Of a DNA stretch of 64,000 nt, positions 13,373 through 21,906 are shown piece by piece. Position 1 is the stretch's first letter; every line of letters starts with the position of its first letter. Origin of the DNA: Sorangium cellulosum. Lineage in GTDB: Bacteria > Myxococcota_A > Polyangia > Polyangiales > Polyangiaceae. The translations under genes were made by a program, and so were the position numbers. The DNA lies in NCBI RefSeq assembly GCF_002950945.1, contig NZ_CP012673.1, forward strand, positions 5,765,001 to 5,829,000, in the 5' to 3' direction. The notes beneath the pieces were generated by a model. The model was given only the letters and a program-made list of their open reading frames with translations, was not told where the DNA came from and searched no databases.

Positions 13373-14464
13373 GTGATCAAACGAGCTCATTCCTCCAGCA
13401 CAAGCGATGTTCCCCCCGACACCATTGCACCTGCTCGAAATCGGGAGAGAGTCGAGACAAAAGGAGGGGTCTGGGGCCGAATTCGAGTTGACGCATTGCG
13501 CAGTGCGGCAGGCGCTGTCGTGCTGCTGCTCGCGCAAGGATGCGTCGCGTCGATGGATGAGCCGGTGGACGTGGAGCGCGCCGAGCTCGGCGAGGCGGCG
13601 CTCGCGGCGAAGAGTTATGCGAAGACGCGGTATCCCATCGTGCTCTGTCATGGGATGGCGGGGTTCACGACAATGTTCCGTGTGCTCGACTACTTCGGCG
13701 GGGTCGCGTCGACGCTGCGCTCCGGGGGAGCGGAGGTGTACGTCACCTCGGTGCCGCAGTTCGACTCGACCGAGGATCGAGGCGAGGCGCTGCTCGCGCA
13801 GGTCGAGGACATCGTCGCGCGCACCGGGAGCGGGAAGGTGAACCTGGTCGGGCACAGCCACGGGGGGCTCGATGCGCGGTATGTGGCGGCGGTGCGGCCG
13901 GATCTCGTCGCCTCGGTCACCACGATCGGCTCGCCGCACCAGGGGGCCGAGCTCGCCAGTTATCTCCGCGAGCACCTGAACGAGGGCGGGCTCGCGGAGG
14001 GGGCGCTCTCGTTCTTCGCCAACGGCCTCGGCAAGGCGCTCAGCCTGCTCAGCGGGCACACGTCGCCGCAGGACTCGATCGCAGCCATGAAGTCGCTCTC
14101 CGCCGAGGGAATGCAGGCGTTCAACGCGGTTTACCCGGCCGGCCTGCCCGCCAGCCGGTGCGGCCAGGGCGCCGCCGAGGAGAGCGGCGTCCGATATTTC
14201 TCGTGGTCGGGGACTGGGACCCTCACGAGCCTCCTCGATCCGACCGACGTGACATTGGGCCTCATTTCCAGGCTGTACGCGGAGTCGAACGACGGATTGG
14301 TGGGCAGGTGCAGCTCTCACCTCGGAGAGGTGGTCCGCGACGACTACGGGATGAACCACCTCGACGAGGTGAATCAGCTCTTCGGGTTCATCAACCTGTC
14401 TGGCCCGAACCCGAAATCCGTGTTCCGGTCGCACGCGAGCCGGCTCAAGAGCGCCGGCCTCTGA
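13373..14464 (+). CDS. lipA: Secreted triacylglycerol lipase (alpha/beta hydrolase), possible lipoprotein
   Basis: This 363-aa lipase of the Pseudomonas/Burkholderia (subfamily I.1/I.2) type shows YPIVLCHGMAGF (oxyanion loop), nucleophile elbow GHSHGG (Ser162), catalytic Asp in ESNDGLVG and His in MNHLDEVN; the Asp/Asn positions near the last motif fit the family calcium site. The N-terminus contains a hydrophobic stretch ending LLLAQGC (Cys57), which looks like a lipobox, so the enzyme may be membrane-anchored rather than free. The GTG at 13373 gives an unusually long leader before that stretch; a TTG at 13496 would give a compact signal peptide but lacks a well-placed ribosome site. The downstream gene is its chaperone, which strongly supports the assignment. 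Confidence 0.88.
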   Translation: MIKRAHSSSTSDVPPDTIAPARNRERVETKGGVWGRIRVDALRSAAGAVVLLLAQGCVASMDEPVDVERAELGEAALAAKSYAKTRYPIVLCHGMAGFTTMFRVLDYFGGVASTLRSGGAEVYVTSVPQFDSTEDRGEALLAQVEDIVARTGSGKVNLVGHSHGGLDARYVAAVRPDLVASVTTIGSPHQGAELASYLREHLNEGGLAEGALSFFANGLGKALSLLSGHTSPQDSIAAMKSLSAEGMQAFNAVYPAGLPASRCGQGAAEESGVRYFSWSGTGTLTSLLDPTDVTLGLISRLYAESNDGLVGRCSSHLGEVVRDDYGMNHLDEVNQLFGFINLSGPNPKSVFRSHASRLKSAGL

Positions 14465-14480
14465 GCCGCCCGGGGGCTTT

Positions 14481-15527
14481 GTGGAGCGTCGCAGCAAGGC
14501 CGGTCTCCTCCTCGGTCTCGCGCTCGCCGCGCTGGCGGGCGCGGGGCACCTCGCGCTGCGCGAGCGGCCGGCGCCGGCCGCCCCCGCCGCGCGGCCGGCC
14601 ACGCGGCGGGAGGCCACGCGGCCGACGACCACCTCGGCGGCCGCGGCGGCGCCGGATCCGCCGCGCCGCGAGCGGCCGGCGCCGGCCGGCGCGCCGGGCC
14701 TCGGCCTCCCGGCGCGGCCTCGGGCGGCGCCGCCCTCGCTGCGCGGCACCGACGTGGACGGCGCCGTGATCGTCGACGAGCGCGGCGACCTCGTCGTCGG
14801 CCCCGAGATCCTGGCGCTCTTCGACTACTTCCTCAGCGCCACCGGCGAGGAGCCGGCGGCGGCGATCCGGGCGCGCATCGTCGCGGCGATCCGGGAGCGG
14901 GCCGGCGGGCGCGCGGCGGATCAGGCCGTCGCGCTCCTCGACCGGTACCTCGGCTACCGCGAGGCGGCCGGCGCCGCCGGCGCCGCTCCGGAGGTGGACC
15001 CGGCGGCGCGGCTCGCCGTGCTGCGGGAGCTCCGGCGCGAGCACTTCGGCGAGGCGGACGCGACGCGGCTCTTCGGCGACGAGGAGCGGGAAGGGGAGGC
15101 GGCCCTCGACGAGGCCCGGATCGCCGCGGACCCGGCGCTCTCGCCCGAGGAGCGCGACGCGCAGATCGCGGCGGTCGAGGCGGCGCTCCCCGAGCACCTC
15201 CGCGCGGCGAGGGAGGCCGCGATGCGGCCGCTCGCGCAGCAGGTCGAGGAGCAGGCGCTGCGCGCGGCGGGCGCCTCGGCGGAGCAGATCCACGCGCACC
15301 GGGTCGCCGTCGTCGGGCCGGAGGCCGCGGACCGGCTCGCGGAGCTCGATCGGCAGCGCGCGGCGTGGCAGGAGCGGCTCGACACCTTCAGCGAGCAGCG
15401 CGCCGCGATCGCGGAGGAGACGACGGATCCGCAGGCGCGGCGCGCCGCCGAGGAGGAGCTGCTCGCGCGCGAGTTCACGCCCGAGGAGCGGCTGCGCGTG
15501 CGGGCGCTCCTGCGCCGCGCCCGGTGA
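14481..15527 (+). CDS. lifO: Lipase-specific steric chaperone (lipase foldase)
   Basis: This 348-aa periplasmic foldase is anchored by an N-terminal helix (GLLLGLALAALAGAGHLAL, residues 8-26), followed by an Ala/Pro-rich spacer. The family signature appears at residues about 88-125: RGTDVDGAVIVDERGDL and LFDYFLSATGEE, matching the conserved RxxxFDY(F/C)LSAxGE motif of LifO/LipB. The rest is alpha-helical with many Glu/Arg residues, as expected for the clamp that wraps the lipase in the periplasm before type II export. The GTG start is 17 bp after the lipase stop, so the pair is one operon. Two different genes with matched partner motifs make the identification firm. Confidence 0.9.
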   Translation: MERRSKAGLLLGLALAALAGAGHLALRERPAPAAPAARPATRREATRPTTTSAAAAAPDPPRRERPAPAGAPGLGLPARPRAAPPSLRGTDVDGAVIVDERGDLVVGPEILALFDYFLSATGEEPAAAIRARIVAAIRERAGGRAADQAVALLDRYLGYREAAGAAGAAPEVDPAARLAVLRELRREHFGEADATRLFGDEEREGEAALDEARIAADPALSPEERDAQIAAVEAALPEHLRAAREAAMRPLAQQVEEQALRAAGASAEQIHAHRVAVVGPEAADRLAELDRQRAAWQERLDTFSEQRAAIAEETTDPQARRAAEEELLAREFTPEERLRVRALLRRAR

Positions 15528-15556
15528 CGAGGAGCGCGCCCAGAGCGAGCCCCGGC

Positions 15557-16177
15557 CTACATCGATCCGCGGATCGCCAGCCCGACGCCGCCGGGGGTGA
15601 CGACCGGCGCTGCGCCCAGCCGGAGCACGCGGCCGTGCTGCATCGGCACACGCACCTGCGCGGGCATCGCGACGCCCCCGATCAACATCCCGAGGCCGAC
15701 GGCCTGTCCGACGCCGAGCACGGAGAGCGCGACCGTGCCGGCGGTCCCCGGCCGCGCCGTGCCGAGGTGGATCCAGGGACCGGCGACGGGGACCAGCAGC
15801 GCGGCGGGGCTCGGCGAGCGCTGCTCGGGGCGCGCGGCGACGACGCAGGCGTGCTGCGTGCAGTGGCAATGGGGGGTCTCCTCCTTCGCCAGGGCGAGAC
15901 TGGTGGCGTAGACGGCGGACGCGGTCCAGAAGCCGCCCAGCGTCGACGCCCCCGCGATGATCAGCCGCCGCTTCGTGTGGTTCGGAGCGTAGGTCACGCT
16001 GGCGGGCGCCGAGACCTGCGGTGAGAAGGCCTGTGTCGTGTCGCCCGCGGAAGCGCTCGAGGTCCCGAGACAGAGGCCGAGTCCGAGGAGCCCCGCGAGA
16101 CCCTGGACGGCGCCCCTGCGCGTGGATCGCCGCTTCGTTGTGCTGCTCTTGCTTCTCCCGATCTGCGATGTCTCCAT
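15557..16177 (-). CDS. Hypothetical exported membrane protein
   Basis: This 206-aa protein has no family I recognise. A basic N-terminus (KRRSTRRGAV) leads into the hydrophobic stretch LAGLLGLGLCLGTSSASAGD, a likely signal sequence ending near residue 44. Two or three further hydrophobic segments follow (LIIAGASTLGGFWTASAVYATSLAL, a Gly/Val-rich segment near GTVALSVLGVGQAVGLGMLIGGVA), with a short Cys/His motif HCHCTQHAC between them. The ATG at 16177 is preferred because a GGGAGGGG ribosome site lies 5-6 bp before it; the frame is open further upstream. It converges with the lipase operon. Confidence 0.6.
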   Translation of the reverse strand: METSQIGRSKSSTTKRRSTRRGAVQGLAGLLGLGLCLGTSSASAGDTTQAFSPQVSAPASVTYAPNHTKRRLIIAGASTLGGFWTASAVYATSLALAKEETPHCHCTQHACVVAARPEQRSPSPAALLVPVAGPWIHLGTARPGTAGTVALSVLGVGQAVGLGMLIGGVAMPAQVRVPMQHGRVLRLGAAPVVTPGGVGLAIRGSM

Positions 16178-16430
16178 GCGCCCCTCCCGGTGCCATGACG
16201 TGCACCTCACGCGGGAGAGAGCAAGTTCGGGGCCCCTGCGGCGCCGCCCGACGCCCATGGTTTTCACGTCTTTCTCTTGTGCCCTCTCCTGTGCCGCCGC
16301 AGCGCGCGAGACGCGCCGGACATCCTCACCCGGCCGCGCTGCCACGCTCCGCCGCCGCCGCGCGAGGAGGGGCATGCCGGACCGCCGGTCGGCCCCCTGA
16401 TCACGACACCTCTTCGCGGATCGGCCTCGG

Positions 16431-17999
16431 CTAGACCGCCCCCTCGCGGAGCCACTCGCCGAAGCGCTCGCCGATCATCAGCGCGGTCAGGTTCGTGTTC
16501 ACGCTCGGGATGGTCGGCATGATGCTCGCGTCCGCCACGATCAGGCCCTCGACCCCGCGGACGCGCCCGCGCCCGTCGACCGCCGCCGCCGGGTCGCCCT
16601 CGGGCCCCATGGGCGCCGTCCCGCAGGGGTGATAGCCCGATCCGCAGCTCCGGTAGATCCACCGCTCCAGGGCCTCGCGCCGCATCAGCGTGCGCTCCGT
16701 GGGCCAGACGAACCAGCCGAGCTCGCGCATCGGCGCGGTGCGGGCGACCTCGTACGCGAGCCTCAGCGCGTCGACCGCGCGCGAGCGGTCGTCGTGGTCG
16801 ACGAGCATGTCCGAGACGATGCGGGGCCGCGCGTGGGGGTCGGCGCTCGGGTACTCGATGCGGCCGGCGCCGCGCGGCTTGCCGATGCAGCACGCGATGG
16901 CGAACGCCGGGATCGTGAGGCGCGGGTGCACCGGGAAGAAGGAGCCCGGCTGGAGCAGCATGTCGTTCGGGTACGGGCTGCCGCGCGACGTGTAGCGGAG
17001 CACCGTCTGCACGAGCGGCTGGCGCAGGACGTCGATCAGCCCGCGGCGGCGCGGCCACAGGCCGATGGCCGCCCCCGGGTGGTCGAGCAGCCGCGCCCCC
17101 ACCGCGGGCACGTCGGACACGAGCGGGACCCCGAGCCGCGCGAGCTCGGCCCGCGGCCCGATCCCGCTGCGCAGCAGGATCCCGGGCGTCGCGATCGCGC
17201 CCGCGCTCAGCACCACCTTCGGCGTCGCGACGACCTCGACGCGGCCGTCCCTCTCGATCTCGACCCCCTCGACCCGGCGGTTCCGGACGAGCACCCGCCG
17301 CACCGTCGTCCGCGGCGAGAGCCGCAGGTTTTCCCGCCGGCGCACCTCGGCCGTCAGGTAGCAGCGCGCCACGCTCATGCGCTGCCCGTCGATCATGTTC
17401 ATCGCGTGCGGCCCCACGCCCCCTCTCGTGTGCGGGTCGTTCGTGTCCGCGCACTCGGGGTGGCCGAGCGCCCGGCACCCGTCGACGAACGCTTCCTGCC
17501 AGGGCACGAGCTCGTCGCGCCGGGCGCGGCGGATGGGCACCGGGCCGCCCTTGCCGTGCCACGGCTCGCCGAAGTCGCGATCGTCCTCGAGGCGCTTGAA
17601 GTAGGGCAGGCAGGCGTCGAAGCCCCAGTCGGGGAGCCCGAGCGCGGCCCACTCGTCGTAATCGTACGGCTGGCCGCGGATCGCGATGCACGTGTTCACG
17701 GCCGACGAGCCGCCGACGACCTTGCCGCGGGGGAAGAGGAACATGATCTGCCCGGGCGTGGGCCGGTGGCGGAAGCCCCAGTCGTGCAGCAGCCACGAGT
17801 TGCGGGTGCCGTCCCGCAGGTCGGCGGGCAGGCGCTCCGGGTCCGGGTAGTCCGGGCCGGCCTCGAGCAACAGGACCTCGCGATCCGCGCGCTCCGTGAC
17901 GCGCGCGGCGATCACGGCGCCGGCCGAGCCGGCCCCGACCACGACGAGCTCCGCGGCGCTGATCGGGCGGGGCGAGGAGGAAGACGACGACCGAAACAC
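16431..17999 (-). CDS. GMC family FAD-dependent oxidoreductase (choline dehydrogenase-like)
   Basis: This 522-aa flavoenzyme starts with the FAD-binding fold ELVVVGAGSAGAVIAARV (residues 17-34), followed by LLEAGPD and the GMC signature PRGKVVGGSSAVNTCIAIRG. Near the C-terminus, YHPCGTAPMG holds the catalytic His and PSVNTNLTALMIGER the conserved Asn and FAD-contacting residues. Members oxidise alcohols such as choline, glucose or long-chain alcohols; the substrate is not predictable. The frame is open to 18164, but that part overlaps the promoter of the divergent nitrite-reductase operon and reads as non-protein. The GTG at 17999 is my choice, with only modest ribosome-site support. No twin-arginine signal is visible, so a cytoplasmic site is likely. 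Confidence 0.85.
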   Translation of the reverse strand: MFRSSSSSSPRPISAAELVVVGAGSAGAVIAARVTERADREVLLLEAGPDYPDPERLPADLRDGTRNSWLLHDWGFRHRPTPGQIMFLFPRGKVVGGSSAVNTCIAIRGQPYDYDEWAALGLPDWGFDACLPYFKRLEDDRDFGEPWHGKGGPVPIRRARRDELVPWQEAFVDGCRALGHPECADTNDPHTRGGVGPHAMNMIDGQRMSVARCYLTAEVRRRENLRLSPRTTVRRVLVRNRRVEGVEIERDGRVEVVATPKVVLSAGAIATPGILLRSGIGPRAELARLGVPLVSDVPAVGARLLDHPGAAIGLWPRRRGLIDVLRQPLVQTVLRYTSRGSPYPNDMLLQPGSFFPVHPRLTIPAFAIACCIGKPRGAGRIEYPSADPHARPRIVSDMLVDHDDRSRAVDALRLAYEVARTAPMRELGWFVWPTERTLMRREALERWIYRSCGSGYHPCGTAPMGPEGDPAAAVDGRGRVRGVEGLIVADASIMPTIPSVNTNLTALMIGERFGEWLREGAV

Positions 18000-18154
18000 C
18001 TTGGAAACGCGACTTACACGGAATCGCGTCGCCGTGCAACGTGCCCTCGAAACTGTGCGCGCTGCATGGTTCCTGTGCAGTCGCAAAGCGCGCGTCACGG
18101 CGTGCCTGGCGTGCCTGACGCGCGCCCGTCCGGTGATCTGTCCGGGAGGCCACA

Positions 18155-18499
18155 TTGGAAACACCGAGGTTCATACAGGGTGTCTACTCGTTCGAGGGGC
18201 AGGGCCTGGAGAAGCCGGTCCCGCTTCGTCCTGCCATCTCGTACGTGGTGCCGCGCGACAGGCGCGCGCAGCTCATCTACCTGCGCGCGGGCAATTCCAC
18301 GTCCGAGCTCATCTATCTGCTCCTCAAGCGCGACGGGCACCCGATGCGCTACTTCCCCGTCGGCGCCAAGGACGCGATCCACGTCCCGCTCGTCATCGTC
18401 GAGGACATCCACCCGGAGAGCGTGCTGGAGCTGTCCGTGGGCGCGCCGGAGGGGCTCCGCGGGCTCACGGCGATCGACATCGGCCTGGCGGAGATCTGA
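18155..18499 (+). CDS. Small conserved-looking protein at the head of the nitrite reductase operon
   Basis: This 114-aa soluble protein begins with TTG at 18155, supported by a GGGAGG ribosome site 6-7 bp upstream. It is rich in beta-strand-like stretches (RRAQLIYLRAGNSTSELIYLLLKRDG, then MRYFPVGAKDAIHVPLVIVEDI, then SVLELSVGAPEG). There are no cysteines and no membrane segment. I do not recognise a named domain. The stop is three bases before the ATG of nirB, so it is almost certainly co-translated with the nitrite reductase genes. A role in assembly, regulation or partner binding for that enzyme is an inference from position only. Confidence 0.75.
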   Translation: METPRFIQGVYSFEGQGLEKPVPLRPAISYVVPRDRRAQLIYLRAGNSTSELIYLLLKRDGHPMRYFPVGAKDAIHVPLVIVEDIHPESVLELSVGAPEGLRGLTAIDIGLAEI

Positions 18500-18502
18500 G
18501 CC

Positions 18503-20944
18503 ATGAAGAAGCGAAAGCTCGTGATGATCGGCAACGGCATGGCGGGCGTCCGCACCATCGAGGAGATCCTCGCGCGCGGCGGCGCGGCGCAGTTCGACAT
18601 CACCGTCCTCGGGGACGAGCCTTATGGCAACTACAACCGCATCCTGCTCTCCGAGGTGCTGAACGGCTCCCAGGACGCGAGCGAGATCTTCCTGAACCCG
18701 CTCGCCTGGTACAGGGAGAACGGCATCCAGCTCCACGCGGGCGTGCGCGCCCAGGCCGTCCACCGGCACTCGCGCCAGGTGACCGGCGAGCACGGGATCG
18801 TGGAGCCGTACGACAACCTGATCATCGCCACCGGCAGCTCGCCGTACATCCCGCCGATCCAAGGGGTGCGCCTCGACGGCGGCGAGCTGAAGCCGGGCGT
18901 CTTCGTGTTCCGCAGCCTGGACGACTGCAACAGGATCGCCGAGTACACGCGAGGGAAGCGGAGCGCCGCCGTGATCGGCGGCGGGCTGCTCGGGCTCGAG
19001 GCGGCGCGCGGGCTCCAGAACTTCGGCCTCGACGTGCACGTGGTCCACATCAGCGGCCACCTGATGGGGCAGCAGCTCGACGCGACGGCGGGCGCGATCC
19101 TGAGGACCACGCTCGAGCAGCTCGGCGTGAAGGTGCACCTGAACAGGAGCACGAAGGAGGTGCTCGGCGAGGACCACGTGACGGGCCTCCGCTTCGCCGA
19201 CGGGGAGACGCTCGACTGCGATCTCGTGGTGATCTCCGCCGGGATCCGGCCGAACGTGGATCTCGCGCTGCGCGCCGGGCTGACGGTCGAGCGCGGGATC
19301 CTCGTGGACAACCACATGCGCACGCCCGACGACCCCCGGATCTACGCCGTCGGCGAGTGCGTGCAGCACCGGGGGCACGTCTACGGGCTCGTGGCGCCGC
19401 TCTGGGAGCAGGGCAAGGTGCTGGCCGACCACATCACCGGGCACAACGCGCGGTCGACCTACTCCGGGTCGAAGGTCGCCACCAAGCTGAAGGTCATGGG
19501 GGTGCAGCTCGCCTCGATGGGCATCACCGAGCCGACCGACGAGCGGGACGAGATCGTGCAGTTCCTCGAGCCGCGGAAGGGAACGTACAAGAAGCTCATC
19601 ATCCGCGACGGGCGCCTCGTCGGCGGCATCCTCCTCGGCGACGTCAGCAAGGCCGCGTACCTCATACAGGCGTTCGACAAGGACACGCCGCTCCCGGAAG
19701 AGCGGCTGTCGCTCCTGTTCGATATCGGGGCGCCCTCGGGCAAGACGACCCTCGAGGAGATGCCGCCCGAGATGCAGGTCTGCAACTGCAACGGCGTGAG
19801 CAAGGAGGACCTCGTCGCGTGTGTGCGCTCCGGCGAGCGGAGCCTGCGCACGATCATGGACGCGACGCGCGCGGGGATGGGCTGCGGCGCGTGCAAAGGG
19901 CTCGTCTCCGAGGTCGTGGCGTGGGCGTGCGGGGGCGCGGCGGAGCAGGACCCGTCGGCGAGCTACTACGTGCCCGGCGTCCCGCTGAGCAAGCCGGAGC
20001 TCGTGCAGGCCATCCTCGAGCGCGGGCTCAGGTCGGTGTCCGCCGTCTTCCGGGAGCTCGCCGGGGGGAAGGAGGACCCGGGGAGCAAGCCGGGGCTCGC
20101 CTCGCTGCTGCGCATCCTCTGGCACCACGAGTACGAGGACGAGCGCGACGCGCGCTTCATCAACGACCGCGTGCACGGCAACATCCAGAAGGACGGCACC
20201 TTCAGCGTGATCCCGCAGATCCCGGGGGGCGTCACGTCGGCCGCGCAGCTGCGGCGGATCGCGGACGTGGTCGACAGGTACCATGTCCCGCTCGTGAAGC
20301 TGACCGGCGGGCAGCGCATCGATCTCCTCGGCGTGAAGAAGGAGGACCTGCCGAGCGTGTGGCGCGACCTCGACATGCCCTCGGGGTTCGCGTACGGCAA
20401 ATCGTACCGCACGTGCAAGAGCTGCGTGGGGACCGACTTCTGCCGGTTCGGCCTCGGCGACAGCATCGATCTCGCGGTGAAGATCGAGCGTCATTTCCAG
20501 GGCATGGAGACGCCGGCCAAGCTGAAGCTCGCGACGGCGGGCTGCCCGCGCAACTGCTCGGAGGCGATGGTGAAGGACGTCGGCGCCGTCGCGGTGGAGG
20601 GCGGCAAGTGGGAGATCCACGTCGGCGGCGCGGCCGGCGCCCACGTGCGCAAGGGCGATGTCCTCTGCGTGGTCGACTCGCACGAGGAGGTGCTCACGCT
20701 GATGGGCCGCTTCATCCAGTATTACCGCGAGAACGCCAGGTACCTGGAGAGGACGTATGGCTTCGTGGAGCGCGTCGGGATCCAGAAGATCCGCGCCGTC
20801 GTCGTGGACGACAGCGAGGGCATCGCCGCGCGCCTCGACGAGGAGATGAAGAAGACGACCGAGGCGTACCGCGACCCGTGGAGAGAGGCGTACTCCCCGG
20901 CGACGCCGAACCAGTTCCGATCGGTCTTGCCGATCGTGCAATGA
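18503..20944 (+). CDS. nirB: NAD(P)H nitrite reductase large subunit
   Basis: This 813-aa assimilatory enzyme reduces nitrite to ammonium in the cytoplasm. Domain order: FAD/NAD(P)-binding reductase (residues 1-300; VMIGNGMAGVRTIEEI, GGGLLGLEAARGLQ, YAVGECVQH), a BFD-like [2Fe-2S] domain with CNCNGVSKEDL and GMGCGACKGLV (about 427-475), a ferredoxin-like half domain (about 540-625), and the sirohaem/[4Fe-4S] domain with CKSCVGTDFC (about 638) and CPRNCSEA (about 680), which together supply the four cluster cysteines. Length is normal. It is followed 10 bp later by nirD. No nitrate reductase or transporter is in the window, so nitrate handling must be encoded elsewhere. Confidence 0.95.
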   Translation: MKKRKLVMIGNGMAGVRTIEEILARGGAAQFDITVLGDEPYGNYNRILLSEVLNGSQDASEIFLNPLAWYRENGIQLHAGVRAQAVHRHSRQVTGEHGIVEPYDNLIIATGSSPYIPPIQGVRLDGGELKPGVFVFRSLDDCNRIAEYTRGKRSAAVIGGGLLGLEAARGLQNFGLDVHVVHISGHLMGQQLDATAGAILRTTLEQLGVKVHLNRSTKEVLGEDHVTGLRFADGETLDCDLVVISAGIRPNVDLALRAGLTVERGILVDNHMRTPDDPRIYAVGECVQHRGHVYGLVAPLWEQGKVLADHITGHNARSTYSGSKVATKLKVMGVQLASMGITEPTDERDEIVQFLEPRKGTYKKLIIRDGRLVGGILLGDVSKAAYLIQAFDKDTPLPEERLSLLFDIGAPSGKTTLEEMPPEMQVCNCNGVSKEDLVACVRSGERSLRTIMDATRAGMGCGACKGLVSEVVAWACGGAAEQDPSASYYVPGVPLSKPELVQAILERGLRSVSAVFRELAGGKEDPGSKPGLASLLRILWHHEYEDERDARFINDRVHGNIQKDGTFSVIPQIPGGVTSAAQLRRIADVVDRYHVPLVKLTGGQRIDLLGVKKEDLPSVWRDLDMPSGFAYGKSYRTCKSCVGTDFCRFGLGDSIDLAVKIERHFQGMETPAKLKLATAGCPRNCSEAMVKDVGAVAVEGGKWEIHVGGAAGAHVRKGDVLCVVDSHEEVLTLMGRFIQYYRENARYLERTYGFVERVGIQKIRAVVVDDSEGIAARLDEEMKKTTEAYRDPWREAYSPATPNQFRSVLPIVQ

Positions 20945-20954
20945 GAGGGCGCGC

Positions 20955-21278
20955 ATGGAGATCACCCTGGGCCCCATCTCGGCGATCCCGCCGGGCGAGG
21001 GGCGCATGTTCGAGGTCGGATCGGAGCGCATCGCGGTGTTCGTCACGCGGGACGGCCGCGTGTTCGCGACGCAGGCAGGCTGTCCCCACCGCGGCGGGCC
21101 GCTCGCGGACGGGCTGGTCGGCGGCTGTACGGTAATCTGCCCGCTTCACCAGCAGAAGTTCAACCTGGAGACGGGCGAGCCGCTGGGCAGTTATGAGGGG
21201 CTCAGGACGTATCCTGTCCGCCTGAGCGCGGCGAACCAGATCGTGGTGAAGCTCGGGGATAACGGGGCGCCGCCGTAG
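20955..21278 (+). CDS. nirD: Nitrite reductase small subunit, Rieske-type
   Basis: This 107-aa Rieske [2Fe-2S] protein has the paired motifs CPHRGGPLADG (about residue 41) and CPLHQQKFNLETGE (about residue 62), supplying two Cys and two His. It is the partner of NirB in assimilatory nitrite reduction. The compact length fits stand-alone NirD. The ATG is 10 bp after the nirB stop. No clear intrinsic terminator follows. Confidence 0.92.
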   Translation: MEITLGPISAIPPGEGRMFEVGSERIAVFVTRDGRVFATQAGCPHRGGPLADGLVGGCTVICPLHQQKFNLETGEPLGSYEGLRTYPVRLSAANQIVVKLGDNGAPP

Positions 21279-21384
21279 GATCCGCGGTCGCGGCCCGTGA
21301 CGTTCAGATTGAGATTGCCCGGCGCGGCCGGGTGCGCTCTTCTTTGATCCACCAAACGGGAGGCTCTCCCGCGAGCGCGCCGCG

Positions 21385-21906
21385 ATGAAGCCCACGTACG
21401 AAGCTCGTGCACCAGAGATCGTGACGGAGCCCGAGCAGGTGGATCACCTGCCGGCGCTGATCGAGCGGATCGCGGAGGAGACGCGGCGCGACGCCGAGGG
21501 CAGGCAGGTGGAGCTGCCGTCGGGGCGCGTCGTCGAGGTGCGCTCCGGGGCAGGGGAGGAGGAGCGGGTGACGATCCGGAGCGCGTCCGGCGAGATCGAG
21601 CTCGACGTGCGCCTCACCGCGCGCGGGCCGGTGCTGCGCATCCGGGCGGCGGAGCTGGAGCTCGCGTCGCCGGGCGCGGTGCGCGTCGACTGCGACCGCT
21701 TCCACGTGCGCGCCGAGCACGGGATCGTGCACGAGACCGGCGGCGATCTCGCCCAGACGGTCGCCGGCGACGCGACGACGCAGGTGCGCGGCGCGCTGCG
21801 CGCCGAGGCCCGGCAGGTGAACATCGAGGCCACGCGCGGCGACGTGCAGATCGCGGCGAACGACGACGTGCAGCTGCTCGGCGAGCGGATCAAGCTGAAC
21901 TGCTGA
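21385..21906 (+). CDS. T6SS-associated beta-helix protein, VgrG-tail-like
   Basis: This 173-aa protein has an N-terminal helical part (DHLPALIERIAEETRRDAEGRQ), then repeating short beta-strands such as IRSASGEIELDVRL, LRIRAAELELASPGAVRV and GDVQIAANDDVQLLGERIKLNC. The strand periodicity and the final KLNC closely resemble the end of the VgrG spike encoded at 29074-30114 (which ends VRLNC). It is probably a spike extension or accessory tip protein; similar small proteins (for example DUF3540-type) sit beside DUF2169 genes in T6SS tip clusters. It converges with the DUF2169 gene and overlaps its 3' end by 17 bp. Confidence 0.6.
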   Translation: MKPTYEARAPEIVTEPEQVDHLPALIERIAEETRRDAEGRQVELPSGRVVEVRSGAGEEERVTIRSASGEIELDVRLTARGPVLRIRAAELELASPGAVRVDCDRFHVRAEHGIVHETGGDLAQTVAGDATTQVRGALRAEARQVNIEATRGDVQIAANDDVQLLGERIKLNC

